From Bacteroidales bacterium UBA6346 (GTDB lineage: Bacteria > Bacteroidota > Bacteroidia > Bacteroidales > UBA932), in contig DJSA01000105.1 in the NCBI GenBank assembly GCA_002438905.1, positions 1-8,352 of the forward strand: a stretch of 8,352 bases of DNA. The letters run 5' to 3'. Both the position numbers and the translations under genes were made by a program. Below the pieces are notes generated by a model that worked only from the letters and a program-made list of their open reading frames with translations, searched no databases and was not told where the DNA came from. Shown here one piece after another: positions 1 to 6,947 of this stretch; position 1 is the first letter of the stretch; each line of letters opens with the position of its first letter.

Positions 1-930
1 CTGCTCGACGAGCCTCTCGCCGCGCTTGACCTGAAGATGCGCAAGGACATGCAGATGGAGTTGAAGGAGATGCATCGCGAGCTCGGCATCACATTCATCT
101 ACGTCACCCATGATCAGGAGGAGGCGCTCACGCTGTCTGACACGATTGTCGTGATGAATGAGGGCGTGATTCAGCAAATAGGCACGCCTGCGGACATCTA
201 CAATGAGCCGGCAAATTCCTTTGTCGCGGACTTCATCGGAGAGAGCAACATCCTCAACGGAATCATTCCATGCGATGAGAAGGTGCAGTTCATCTACCAT
301 GACTTTGACTGCGTCGATAAGGGATTCGCGCCTAATGAACACGTCGATGTGGTCATCCGCCCCGAAGACATCTACATCTTCAACACCAACCTCGACAGGG
401 CGCAGTTCACCGGAGTCGTGCAGTCGTGCATATTCAAAGGCGTGCACTACGAAATGACCGTTCTCACGAAGGAAGGATACGAGATTATGATTCAGGACTA
501 TAACGCCTTCGAGGTGGGAAGCGAGGTCGGGATGCTGATTCGCCCGAACGACATACATGTCATGCACAAGGAATGCCTACGCAACAGCTTCGAGGCGGAA
601 TATGCCGGAGAGGACAAGGTAAAGTTCCTCGGAGAGGAGTGGGAAGTCGCCGCCGCGAATGTTCCCGAAGGCCTCACCGAGGGAGACAAGGTTCTGGCAG
701 AAATCGAGTTCAGCGACGTCGATCTTCTTGATGAGAGCGATGAGGGCACTACCAGCGGGCAGGTTTCCTTCATATTATATAAGGGCAACCACTACTTCCT
801 CACCGTCAAGACAGATGACGGAGAGAAGGTATATGTTCAGACGGACGACGTATGGGACAAGAACGACCTTGTCGGAATCAACGTCAAGCCGGAGAACATC
901 CGCCTGAAAAAAGCTGAGGGAGGCAAGTGA
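1..930 (+). CDS. potA: Spermidine/putrescine ABC importer ATPase PotA (5' partial)
   Basis: This is the cytoplasmic ATPase subunit that drives polyamine uptake through PotBC. The window opens inside the gene, at the Walker B/D-loop segment LLDEPLAALD (visible residues 1-10). The H-loop follows in YVTHDQEEA (His about residue 37), and then the PotA-like stretch GTPADIYNEP and FIGE. Walker A, the Q-loop and the ABC signature lie upstream of the window. After the ATPase core come about 240 residues, longer than the E. coli PotA tail. They contain two TOBE-like repeats, at about residues 138-190 and 253-305, each starting G-V with a KG.HY..TV core and ending in a P-[ND/EN]-I segment. The gene overlaps potB in a TGATG junction, so the two are translationally coupled. 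The family is confident from the H-loop region and the PotB/C/D neighbours. Polyamine specificity is inferred from family and operon. Confidence 0.93.
   Translation: MLDEPLAALDLKMRKDMQMELKEMHRELGITFIYVTHDQEEALTLSDTIVVMNEGVIQQIGTPADIYNEPANSFVADFIGESNILNGIIPCDEKVQFIYHDFDCVDKGFAPNEHVDVVIRPEDIYIFNTNLDRAQFTGVVQSCIFKGVHYEMTVLTKEGYEIMIQDYNAFEVGSEVGMLIRPNDIHVMHKECLRNSFEAEYAGEDKVKFLGEEWEVAAANVPEGLTEGDKVLAEIEFSDVDLLDESDEGTTSGQVSFILYKGNHYFLTVKTDDGEKVYVQTDDVWDKNDLVGINVKPENIRLKKAEGGK
916..923 (+). promoter_or_regulatory. Shine-Dalgarno-like site for potB
   Basis: GAGGGAGG lies 6 nt before the ATG at 930. This supports ATG 930 over the GTG at 927 as the potB start. The site lies inside the last potA codons, so it could partly reflect coding constraint. 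Confidence 0.55.
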
Positions 931-1712
931 TGAGGACATTCAAAAGGTCATACTGGTCTCTGCCGTATTTCATCTTCATGCTGATGTTTGTGGTGCTGCC
1001 GCTGGTGATGATTACCGTCTATGCGTTCACCGACGCCAACGGCTCTTTCACTCTCGGCAATTTCAAGAGATTCTTCACAACATCGGAGGACATAAAGACT
1101 TTCGCATATTCCATTGAGATTGCGATGATTACGACAATCCTCTGCCTTCTCGTCGGCTATCCTGCAGCGTGGATTCTCAGCAACGCGAAGCTCAACCGCT
1201 CAAAGGTCACGGTGATGCTGTTCATTCTACCGATGTGGATAAACATGCTCATCCGCACCCTCGCCACCGTTGCACTTTTCGATTTCCTGCGCATTCCACT
1301 CGGGGAGGGGGCACTTATCTTCGGCATGGTTTACAACTTCCTGCCGTTCATGATCTACCCCATCTACAACACGCTCGAAAAAATGGATCATTCATACATC
1401 GAGGCGGCTCAGGATCTCGGAGCGAGTCCGGCAAAGGTATTTGCAAAGGTGACGGTCCCGCTGTCGATGCACGGGGTCATCAGCGGGGTGATGATGGTGT
1501 TCATGCCGACGATTTCAACCTTCGCAATTTCCGAACTGCTCACGCTCAACAAGGTAAAGTTGCTCGGAACCACGATTCAGGAGAACATCAACAACGGAAT
1601 GTGGAACTACGGCTCCACCATTGCGCTGATAATGCTCCTCATCATAGGTGTAACAACCCTGTTTTCCGACTCCGAGGACAAACAGGCCAGTGAGAAGGGA
1701 GGGCTGCTCTGA
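930..1712 (+). CDS. potB: Spermidine/putrescine ABC importer permease PotB
   Basis: This is one of the two inner-membrane permease subunits of the polyamine importer. The 260-aa product is close to the E. coli PotB length. Its first membrane helix (about residues 11-33) follows the basic start MRTFKRSYW. Several further hydrophobic helices end near residue 244. The cytoplasmic coupling loop (EAA motif) is clear: YIEAAQDLGASPAKVF at about 157-172, followed by VTVPLSMHG, as expected for contact with the ATPase. The preceding segment, LPFMIYPIYNTLEKMD, closely resembles E. coli PotB and separates it from PotC. I chose ATG 930, which overlaps the potA stop (TGATG) and sits 6 nt after a G-rich SD-like site. 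GTG 927 in the same frame would add one residue. The short polar C-terminus ends one base into potC. Confidence 0.93.
   Translation: MRTFKRSYWSLPYFIFMLMFVVLPLVMITVYAFTDANGSFTLGNFKRFFTTSEDIKTFAYSIEIAMITTILCLLVGYPAAWILSNAKLNRSKVTVMLFILPMWINMLIRTLATVALFDFLRIPLGEGALIFGMVYNFLPFMIYPIYNTLEKMDHSYIEAAQDLGASPAKVFAKVTVPLSMHGVISGVMMVFMPTISTFAISELLTLNKVKLLGTTIQENINNGMWNYGSTIALIMLLIIGVTTLFSDSEDKQASEKGGLL
1697..1703 (+). promoter_or_regulatory. Shine-Dalgarno-like site for potC
   Basis: GGGAGGG lies 8 nt before the potC ATG at 1712, within the last codons of potB. Together with the TGATG overlap it suggests coupled translation of potB and potC. Confidence 0.5.
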
Positions 1713-2500
1713 TGAAAAAGTTCTTTGCACAGGCATACATCTGGATTCTGCTGATTATCCTCTATGCGCCTATAATCATCATCGCGATTTATTCGTTCAC
1801 CGAAGCCAAGGTGCTCGGCAACTGGACGGGATTCTCGCTGGGACTCTACAAGAGCATCTTCAGCGGCGGCCTGAACAACTCACTCATCCGCGCCATCGAG
1901 AACACGCTCTCCATCGGACTGATTTCAGCGTTTCTTTCAACGCTTCTCGGAACCATCTCAGCGATAGGAATTTACAACCTGCACGGACGCAAACGCAAGG
2001 TGATGAACCTACTCAACGACATCCCGATGCTCAATCCGGACATAATAACGGGTATCTCGCTGTTCATCCTCTTCGTGGCTCTTGGCATAACTCAGGGCTA
2101 CACGACAGTGGTCCTCGCTCATGTCTCCTTCTGCACCCCGTATGTAATCCTGAGCATCATGCCGAAACTCCGCCAGATGCCTTCCAACATCTACGAGGCT
2201 GCACTTGATCTCGGCGCGTCACCGTCGCAGGCAATGCGCAAGGTCATTGTCCCGCAGATAAAGCCGGGAATGATTTCCGGATTCATACTCGCGTTCACCC
2301 TCTCCATCGATGACTTCGCGGTCACGCTCTTCACCAAGGGCAACGGAGGTCTCGAAACCCTCTCGACCTACATCTACGCAGATGCACGCAAGGGGGGACT
2401 GACGCCAGAGATCCGCCCGATTATGACGCTAATCTTCATATTCGTGCTTATTCTTCTAATTATCATTAATATAAGATCTGTAAGTAATCGTAAAAAATAA
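1712..2500 (+). CDS. potC: Spermidine/putrescine ABC importer permease PotC
   Basis: This is the second inner-membrane permease, pairing with PotB to form the polyamine channel. The 262-aa product is nearly the E. coli length (264). Helix 1 is at about residues 8-29. The EAA coupling loop reads YEAALDLGASPSQAMRKV at about 161-178 and is followed by the family-typical FTLSIDDFAVTLF (185-197). That SxDD segment is characteristic of PotC-type subunits. The start ATG overlaps the potB stop by one base. The end of the gene is odd: codons 257-262 (VSNRKK) and the TAA stop fall in or at the edge of the left arm of a 160-bp inverted repeat. The native C-terminus may therefore have been replaced when that element inserted. 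The last transmembrane helix (about 239-252) is complete, so function is probably kept. Confidence 0.93.
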   Translation: MKKFFAQAYIWILLIILYAPIIIIAIYSFTEAKVLGNWTGFSLGLYKSIFSGGLNNSLIRAIENTLSIGLISAFLSTLLGTISAIGIYNLHGRKRKVMNLLNDIPMLNPDIITGISLFILFVALGITQGYTTVVLAHVSFCTPYVILSIMPKLRQMPSNIYEAALDLGASPSQAMRKVIVPQIKPGMISGFILAFTLSIDDFAVTLFTKGNGGLETLSTYIYADARKGGLTPEIRPIMTLIFIFVLILLIIINIRSVSNRKK

Positions 2501-2640
2501 CTTGAACAATTTGCATATCTTTATGGTCTATATTCCTTTTCTCATCAGTCGTGTACGTCCAGTACACTCCTTCTTCAAAAAGAAATCTATCCTCATAAAT
2601 CTGATACAAATTTAGTTCAACTTATTTTAACGATTACTTA
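2481..2640. repeat. 160-bp MITE-like imperfect inverted repeat between potC and potD
   Basis: The two ends are inverted copies. TAAGTAATCGT at 2481-2491 is matched exactly by the complement of 2630-2640. The similarity then continues inward with small indels through TAA[C/G]TTGAAC, AATTTG, TATC and TTTATG, to a central hairpin GTGTAC (2551-2556), loop GTCCA, GTACAC (2562-2567). The whole unit can fold into one long imperfect stem. My base count gives 46 G/C of 160 (29%), well below the flanking genes. It has no ORF of note. No target-site duplication longer than a possible TA is visible. The left end runs into the potC stop and the right end is 20 bp from the potD ATG. The call as a non-autonomous mobile element (MITE or REP-like unit) is inference from structure. 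An alternative is an operon-internal RNA processing or attenuation hairpin. Confidence 0.7.
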
Positions 2641-2660
2641 ATAAAATTAAACAAGAAACA

Positions 2661-3959
2661 ATGAAAAGGTTTTTCTCCGCACTCGCGGGCATTCTTTTCG
2701 GGGCGGCGATGATTTGCGGTGCCGCTGACAGGGAGCACACACTCAAAATCTACAACTGGGCAGACTACATCGATGAGGCACTGCTCGATGAATTCAAGAC
2801 ATGGTACAAGGAGCAGACCGGCGAAGAAGTCGAAATCATCTACCAGCTCTTCGACGTCAACGAAATCATGCTCTCGAAGATTGAACTCGGCCACGAGGAC
2901 TTCGATGTCGTGTGTCCGTCGGAATATATCATCGAGCGCATGCTCCGCCAGAACCTGCTCCTCAAGATAGACACCGACTTCGGCAAGACGCCGAACTACA
3001 TCAACGGCATCGCTCCGTACATCAGGGAGAAATTCAATGAAATCGAAGGTTCCGGCAAGAACGCCAATGACTATGCGGTAGGCTACATGTGGGGAACGAC
3101 AGGATTGCTGTACAATCCAAAGTATGTCACCAAGGAAGAGGCCTCGACATGGGAATGCCTCAAGAATCCAAAGTTTAAGAACAAGATTTTCATCAAGGAC
3201 GCATTCAGAGATGTCTATACGGCTCTCACAATCGCGCTTCACAAGAATGAGATAGATGCCGGGAAGCTCGACATCAAGGACATAACATTCAATGCCTCAG
3301 ACGAGTACATTGCGCTTGTGGAGAACTTTCTCAATGAGGTGAAGGGGAATGTCCTCGGCTGGGAAGCGGACTTTGGTAAGGAGGAGATGACCAAGGAGAA
3401 GGCCTGGATTAACCTTGACTGGAGCGGTGATGCACAGTGGGCAATAGAAGAGGCGGCTAAAATCGGAGTAAAACTTGACTACGAAGTGCCTCACGAGGGA
3501 AGCATCGTATGGTTCGACGGCTGGGTAATTCCAAAGTATGCAAAAAACATTCAGGCCGCACGATATTTCATAAACTATATGTGCATGCCAGAGAATGCCC
3601 TCCGTAACATGGACGAGATCGGGTATGTCAGCGCCGTCGGAGGAGATGAGATTCTGAACTCAATCATCGACACAGCCGCATATTCACCTATAGACGCAAG
3701 CTATTTCTTCGGGGAAAAGGCGAAAGCTGTCTGCATCAATCCGATTCAGTACCCGGACGCATCAATCATGGCACGCTGCGGAATGATGCACGACAATGGA
3801 GACCGCACCGAAGCTCTCCTCAAGATGTGGTCTCGCGTCAAGGGCGATAATGCCAGCTACTTCACCTACATCTGCATCGCCGTAGCCGTCCTCGCCGTCA
3901 TCATAGTCGTGATTCTCAACAGTCGCAAGAAAAAGGGCGGCAAGAAGCGCAGGAAATAA
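2661..3959 (+). CDS. potD: Polyamine-binding protein PotD with C-terminal membrane anchor
   Basis: This is the extracytoplasmic binding protein that delivers spermidine/putrescine to PotBC. The 432-aa product starts with a signal peptide (MKRF, hydrophobic to about residue 18, likely cut near ICGAA-D). The mature fold opens with LKIYNWADYIDEALLDEF (28-45). Trp33 and Tyr36 match the start of E. coli PotD's ligand site. The segment IVWFDGWVIP (282-291) matches the E. coli IFWMDSLAIP stretch whose Trp and Asp bind polyamine (here Trp284 and Asp286). There is no convincing lipobox. Instead, a hydrophobic helix at about 401-419 is followed by a very basic tail (KKKGGKKRRK), which predicts a C-terminal anchor with a cytoplasmic tail. 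E. coli PotD (348 aa) has no such extension. The leader is A-rich without a clear SD. The gene is separated from potC only by the inverted-repeat element. Confidence 0.93.
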   Translation: MKRFFSALAGILFGAAMICGAADREHTLKIYNWADYIDEALLDEFKTWYKEQTGEEVEIIYQLFDVNEIMLSKIELGHEDFDVVCPSEYIIERMLRQNLLLKIDTDFGKTPNYINGIAPYIREKFNEIEGSGKNANDYAVGYMWGTTGLLYNPKYVTKEEASTWECLKNPKFKNKIFIKDAFRDVYTALTIALHKNEIDAGKLDIKDITFNASDEYIALVENFLNEVKGNVLGWEADFGKEEMTKEKAWINLDWSGDAQWAIEEAAKIGVKLDYEVPHEGSIVWFDGWVIPKYAKNIQAARYFINYMCMPENALRNMDEIGYVSAVGGDEILNSIIDTAAYSPIDASYFFGEKAKAVCINPIQYPDASIMARCGMMHDNGDRTEALLKMWSRVKGDNASYFTYICIAVAVLAVIIVVILNSRKKKGGKKRRK

Positions 3960-3983
3960 AGACTGCAGCGCCCACCAAAAGAC

Positions 3984-4029
3984 AAATCCTCGGAACTATC
4001 TGCTTGTAAGAAATGTTTCGAGGATTTTT
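3984..4029 (+). terminator. Intrinsic terminator after the pot operon
   Basis: A 13-bp stem pairs AAATCCTCGGAAC (3984-3996) with GTTTCGAGGATTT (4015-4027) through one G-U pair and an 18-nt loop. A run of five T (4025-4029) begins in the stem. It lies 24 bp after the potD stop, between convergent genes. On the other strand the downstream sequence is less T-rich (TTTGTCTTTT), so it may also terminate the upp operon, but more weakly. Confidence 0.75.
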
Positions 4030-4050
4030 CACATAATTTTAAGGAGAGAC

Positions 4051-6162
4051 TTATTCCTTCAGTTTTCTGTAGGCTATGTCTGCGCCGAACACCACAGTAA
4101 GAACGAGAACTGCAATGAACAGCCAGTGCAGTCTGTTAACCGTAGTGTAGACCTGAAGTATGGCTAGGATGAGGAGGATGCAGTTCTGTATGGTGTCGAT
4201 AAAAACGGAATAGCGTGACTTTCTCTGATTTATCTCGTTCTGAACCATATCAATATTTCTCTTCAACTGGGCAGTCCTCACCTGCAGCCCGCGGGTCTTT
4301 TCTCCTGCAGAAAAAATCTCCCGTTCACTTGAGTAGTTGAAGCAGTTCGTTATATGCTGAACAGACAGCGAATGACTGACATGCTGCAGAGCAAGAGTGT
4401 CCCTCTTGACCTTTTCATAGAATCCGAATGGCCTTCCGGAATCTTCTGCTACTATTGCAGCTAGTTCCATCTCGCGATTATCAAGAACCATCTCGTTATA
4501 AGCCAAGGCAATGCTCGGGATCATAAGATATGGAGATATGAATATGTTCTCGACCCTTTCCTTGCTCTGCTCAAAGCAGACTTTCATAAGATGACCACGG
4601 CACAGCAGCATGAACGAATCCTTTCTCTCGACCATAGGCTTTATTGTGTCAAAAATCTCGGCACTGTTCATCCTCCCGAAATCAAATATGCCAAGCAGGA
4701 TACCGCATAAGGTCTTGTTCCACATTGATTCAGCCGGAGAAACTGACGCTAATGCCCCATAAAATTCATCGTAATCAGCAAAAGCAGCATTTCCGTCATC
4801 GGATCTCCGGACACTTGAAAGTTCCAACTCTGTCGTCCCCGTGCGGCAGCATTCAAACTGCGGTGTCCCCATTAAAGTTTCGCCACAATCAGCAATATAG
4901 TGCCCGATAAAGTCAAAGACATTCATTGCAGTTTCTTCCCCTTCCACACTCACGCATAAGTCCGTGAACTCGTTATCCGGATAGGCAAAATAATTTTCCT
5001 GGCGGCTGCCAAACAGCGTCACCAGTTTTATCAATGACAGCTCATCAAAATAGTAGCCTTCAGATGGTCTTACCGTAAGAGAGACCATATAGCGTTCGTC
5101 CGCATCTATATCGCTGCCACGAGAAGAACAGTTCAGAGAGAGATCCACCATAACGGAATCTGTCTTTGACAAACGATAGAATGTATGTCCCTCCGATGTG
5201 AAACTGTAAAACTTCGGAAGGTCAAGCCTTACATTTTTGTATGACTTTATATGATAGGTGCGGAATGGCCGGTGACTACGCTCCTGATGTGCATAATCCA
5301 TTAGGTCACATTCGTATGACTCAAACACTGAGCATGATTTCAAGTCAGACTCATCCTCCCTTATGAAACGGCATCCTCTCATCCGGTAGTGAGACAGGAC
5401 AGAAACGTCATTTATCAAAAATGAGGGCGTCTCCATCATAGAGTCGAGACTTACGACCCAATTCTTCGTCTCGTCAATCTCCGCAATCTTGTCTATCTCC
5501 TTACGGAATGCCTCGTAACAAGATATGTCGGAAACTGCTAGCCCGTGATAAAAGGCTGTGAGAAAATCCTTCAGCTCTTCCTTGTCCACAGACGTTTTAG
5601 GTTCTTTACCAGGATGAGGCAAAACCATAAGGAACAAGTTGTCTGCCCATCCGGAATTATCATCAAGAGGTGGCTGGCGGTAGTATATCGGAACTCGCAT
5701 TGCTCCAAGGGAGTAGAAAAAGCGCAGTCTTGAAATAGGGTCAAATGATTCTTTCTTGACCTTGAAGGGATTCTCTGTTTCAAAATAAATATTGCGAAGT
5801 CTCAGCCCAGTGAGTTTCTCCAGCCCTGACGCAGAGAGTTCAAGCCCCTCAGTAAGCAGTTTTCTGCCATAGCCGGTTCTTCTGGAATCCGTATCTACCG
5901 CGATGTATATGGCCTCAAGGTCAAAGACCGAAGATTCACTGAAAACATAGAAATCCGACAAAAGCCCTCCGACCACCTTCCCGCCGTCTGTCAGCAGACA
6001 GGCTACAGTGCCAGGCATCGAATCGGAAGAAGAGATCCTCTTCTTTATGTTATCATATGGTTCTCGTTCATCGAGATCCGGAAACGCCTCCATATAAATG
6101 CGACGAAAGCCCTCAAGAAGGCTCTCGTCGTCATCTGCGTATGAAACGAATGAAAGTTCCAT
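4051..6162 (-). CDS. GNAT acetyltransferase-like protein with C-terminal two-TM hairpin, unknown function
   Basis: I do not recognise this 703-aa protein as a named family. Residues about 1-165 look like a GNAT acetyltransferase: VVGGLLSDFYVF, then DLEAIYIAVDTDSRRTGYGRKLL (81-103) with the acetyl-CoA pyrophosphate loop R-R-T-G-Y-G, a further strand IYFETENPF, and RLRFFYSLGAMRV before YRQPPL. The middle (about 170-620) has no motif I can name. It includes the segment FISPYLMIPSIALAYNEMVL (541-560). Residues about 622-652 are charged and probably helical or coiled coil. Two membrane helices follow (about 655-675 and 678-697) with a short RKLKE tail, so most of the protein should be cytoplasmic and tethered to the inner membrane. 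The gene starts 2 nt after the upp stop and is very likely co-transcribed with it. No SD is visible (GGAACAAAATAAAA before ATG). Substrate and role are unknown. Confidence 0.85.
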   Translation of the reverse strand: MELSFVSYADDDESLLEGFRRIYMEAFPDLDEREPYDNIKKRISSSDSMPGTVACLLTDGGKVVGGLLSDFYVFSESSVFDLEAIYIAVDTDSRRTGYGRKLLTEGLELSASGLEKLTGLRLRNIYFETENPFKVKKESFDPISRLRFFYSLGAMRVPIYYRQPPLDDNSGWADNLFLMVLPHPGKEPKTSVDKEELKDFLTAFYHGLAVSDISCYEAFRKEIDKIAEIDETKNWVVSLDSMMETPSFLINDVSVLSHYRMRGCRFIREDESDLKSCSVFESYECDLMDYAHQERSHRPFRTYHIKSYKNVRLDLPKFYSFTSEGHTFYRLSKTDSVMVDLSLNCSSRGSDIDADERYMVSLTVRPSEGYYFDELSLIKLVTLFGSRQENYFAYPDNEFTDLCVSVEGEETAMNVFDFIGHYIADCGETLMGTPQFECCRTGTTELELSSVRRSDDGNAAFADYDEFYGALASVSPAESMWNKTLCGILLGIFDFGRMNSAEIFDTIKPMVERKDSFMLLCRGHLMKVCFEQSKERVENIFISPYLMIPSIALAYNEMVLDNREMELAAIVAEDSGRPFGFYEKVKRDTLALQHVSHSLSVQHITNCFNYSSEREIFSAGEKTRGLQVRTAQLKRNIDMVQNEINQRKSRYSVFIDTIQNCILLILAILQVYTTVNRLHWLFIAVLVLTVVFGADIAYRKLKE

Positions 6163-6164
6163 TT

Positions 6165-6794
6165 TTATTTTGTTCCAAATATTCTGTCGCCGGCATCTCC
6201 CAGTCCAGGAACAATGTAGGCGTTTTCATTCAGATGGTCGTCAACAGCGGCGACATAGATGTCAACGTCCGGATGAGCCTCCTGCACTTTCTTGATTCCC
6301 TCCGGAGCGGCCACGAGGCACATCAGACGGATGTTCGCGCAACCGTGCTTTTTCAGAAGGGAGAGCGCGTCTATTGAACTGCCGCCGGTCGCGAGCATAG
6401 GGTCAGTCACAATGACGAGCCTCTGCTGGATATCCTCTGGAAGCTTGCAAAAATACTCAACAGGCTCGTGGGTCTCTTCGTTGCGGTACAATCCGATGTG
6501 TCCGACCTTTGCCACAGGTATCAGGGTGAGCATGCCCTCAAGCATACCCATTCCGGCACGGAGGATTGGGACAATGGCAAGCTTACGACCGGAAACTTTC
6601 GGAGCCATCATCTTGCAGATCGGAGTCTCAATCTCCTTATAGTCAAGCGGAAGGTCGCGGGTGACTTCATAGCCCATAAAAAGGGAAATCTCCGTCAGAA
6701 GTTGCCTAAAATCCTTTGAACCTGTGTTTTTGTCACGCATGATGCTCAGTTTGTGCTGAATCATCGGATGGTCGATAATGTGGACTGTACTCAT
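6165..6794 (-). CDS. upp: Uracil phosphoribosyltransferase
   Basis: This cytoplasmic pyrimidine-salvage enzyme converts uracil and PRPP to UMP and pyrophosphate. The 209-aa product matches the usual length (E. coli 208). The N-terminus MSTVHIIDHPMIQHKLSIMR resembles known Upp starts. The PRPP-binding loop is VTDPMLATGGSS (129-140). The uracil-binding C-terminal segment is YIVPGLGDAGDRIFGTK (193-209). I chose the ATG at 6792-6794. An in-frame ATG at 6821 would add nine residues (MNPIFKIYF) that do not fit the family and that come from the AT-rich leader. The gene is divergent from the uridine-kinase fusion and is followed at once by the GNAT/two-TM gene. Confidence 0.96.
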   Translation of the reverse strand: MSTVHIIDHPMIQHKLSIMRDKNTGSKDFRQLLTEISLFMGYEVTRDLPLDYKEIETPICKMMAPKVSGRKLAIVPILRAGMGMLEGMLTLIPVAKVGHIGLYRNEETHEPVEYFCKLPEDIQQRLVIVTDPMLATGGSSIDALSLLKKHGCANIRLMCLVAAPEGIKKVQEAHPDVDIYVAAVDDHLNENAYIVPGLGDAGDRIFGTK

Positions 6795-6876
6795 AAAATA
6801 TATTTTAAAGATTGGATTCATCCGACCCCGCCGAAAGCAAATGTGAAAAATTGACGGGTTCCTCAGTTCTGAAGTG

Positions 6877-6884
6877 CAAATTTA
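6877..6884 (-). promoter_or_regulatory. Candidate -7 promoter box for upp operon
   Basis: On the minus strand this reads TAAATTTG, a full match to the Bacteroidota -7 consensus TAnnTTTG, about 82 nt before the upp ATG. No good TTTG -33 box lies at the usual 19-21 nt spacing, so the call rests on the -7 box and its position. Confidence 0.45.
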
Positions 6885-6897
6885 GCATAAATTTTCC

Positions 6898-6905
6898 TAA
6901 TTTTG
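6898..6905 (+). promoter_or_regulatory. Candidate -7 promoter box for the nucleoside kinase gene
   Basis: TAATTTTG matches the Bacteroidota -7 consensus TAnnTTTG and lies about 80 nt before the ATG at 6986. A clear -33 TTTG is not seen. It faces away from the upp box, with 13 bp between the two, so the two transcription units would share one small control region. Confidence 0.45.
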
Positions 6906-6920
6906 CCACAGAATTGAAAG

Positions 6921-6947
6921 GAACGGCGATTTTTCGCCACCTTGTTC
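6921..6947 (+). other. Small 5'-UTR hairpin upstream of the nucleoside kinase gene
   Basis: GGCGA (6925-6929) pairs with TCGCC (6934-6938) around a TTTT loop. GAAC (6921-6924) can extend the stem with GTTC (6944-6947) across a 5-nt bulge. It would lie in the transcript leader if the -7 box at 6898 is used. No T-run follows, so it is not a terminator. Any regulatory role is speculative. Confidence 0.35.

Noticed and set aside
1169..1693. 174-aa open frame on the plus strand overlapping potB
   Set aside because: It is out of frame with the clear PotB permease, and His/Arg-rich without membrane helices, so it is a frame shadow.
2515..2522. TATCTTTA as a potD promoter -7 box inside the inverted repeat
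   Set aside because: It lacks the final G of TAnnTTTG, has no -33 box at the right distance, and sits about 140 bp from potD.
2671..2730. PotD as a lipoprotein
   Set aside because: The only cysteine near the signal-peptide end is preceded by A-M-I, which does not match a lipobox (small residue expected just before Cys).
2634..3242. 202-aa open frame on the minus strand
   Set aside because: It lies opposite the confident potD coding sequence, its product has no recognisable domain, and it mirrors the potD codon pattern.
6795..6821. Upstream ATG extending Upp by nine residues
   Set aside because: The added MNPIFKIYF does not fit the Upp family N-terminus, and the shorter form has the normal length.
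6862..6873. Short palindrome TCAGTTCTGA between upp and the kinase gene as an operator
   Set aside because: The arms are only 4 bp and do not extend cleanly, so it is expected by chance in a region of this size.
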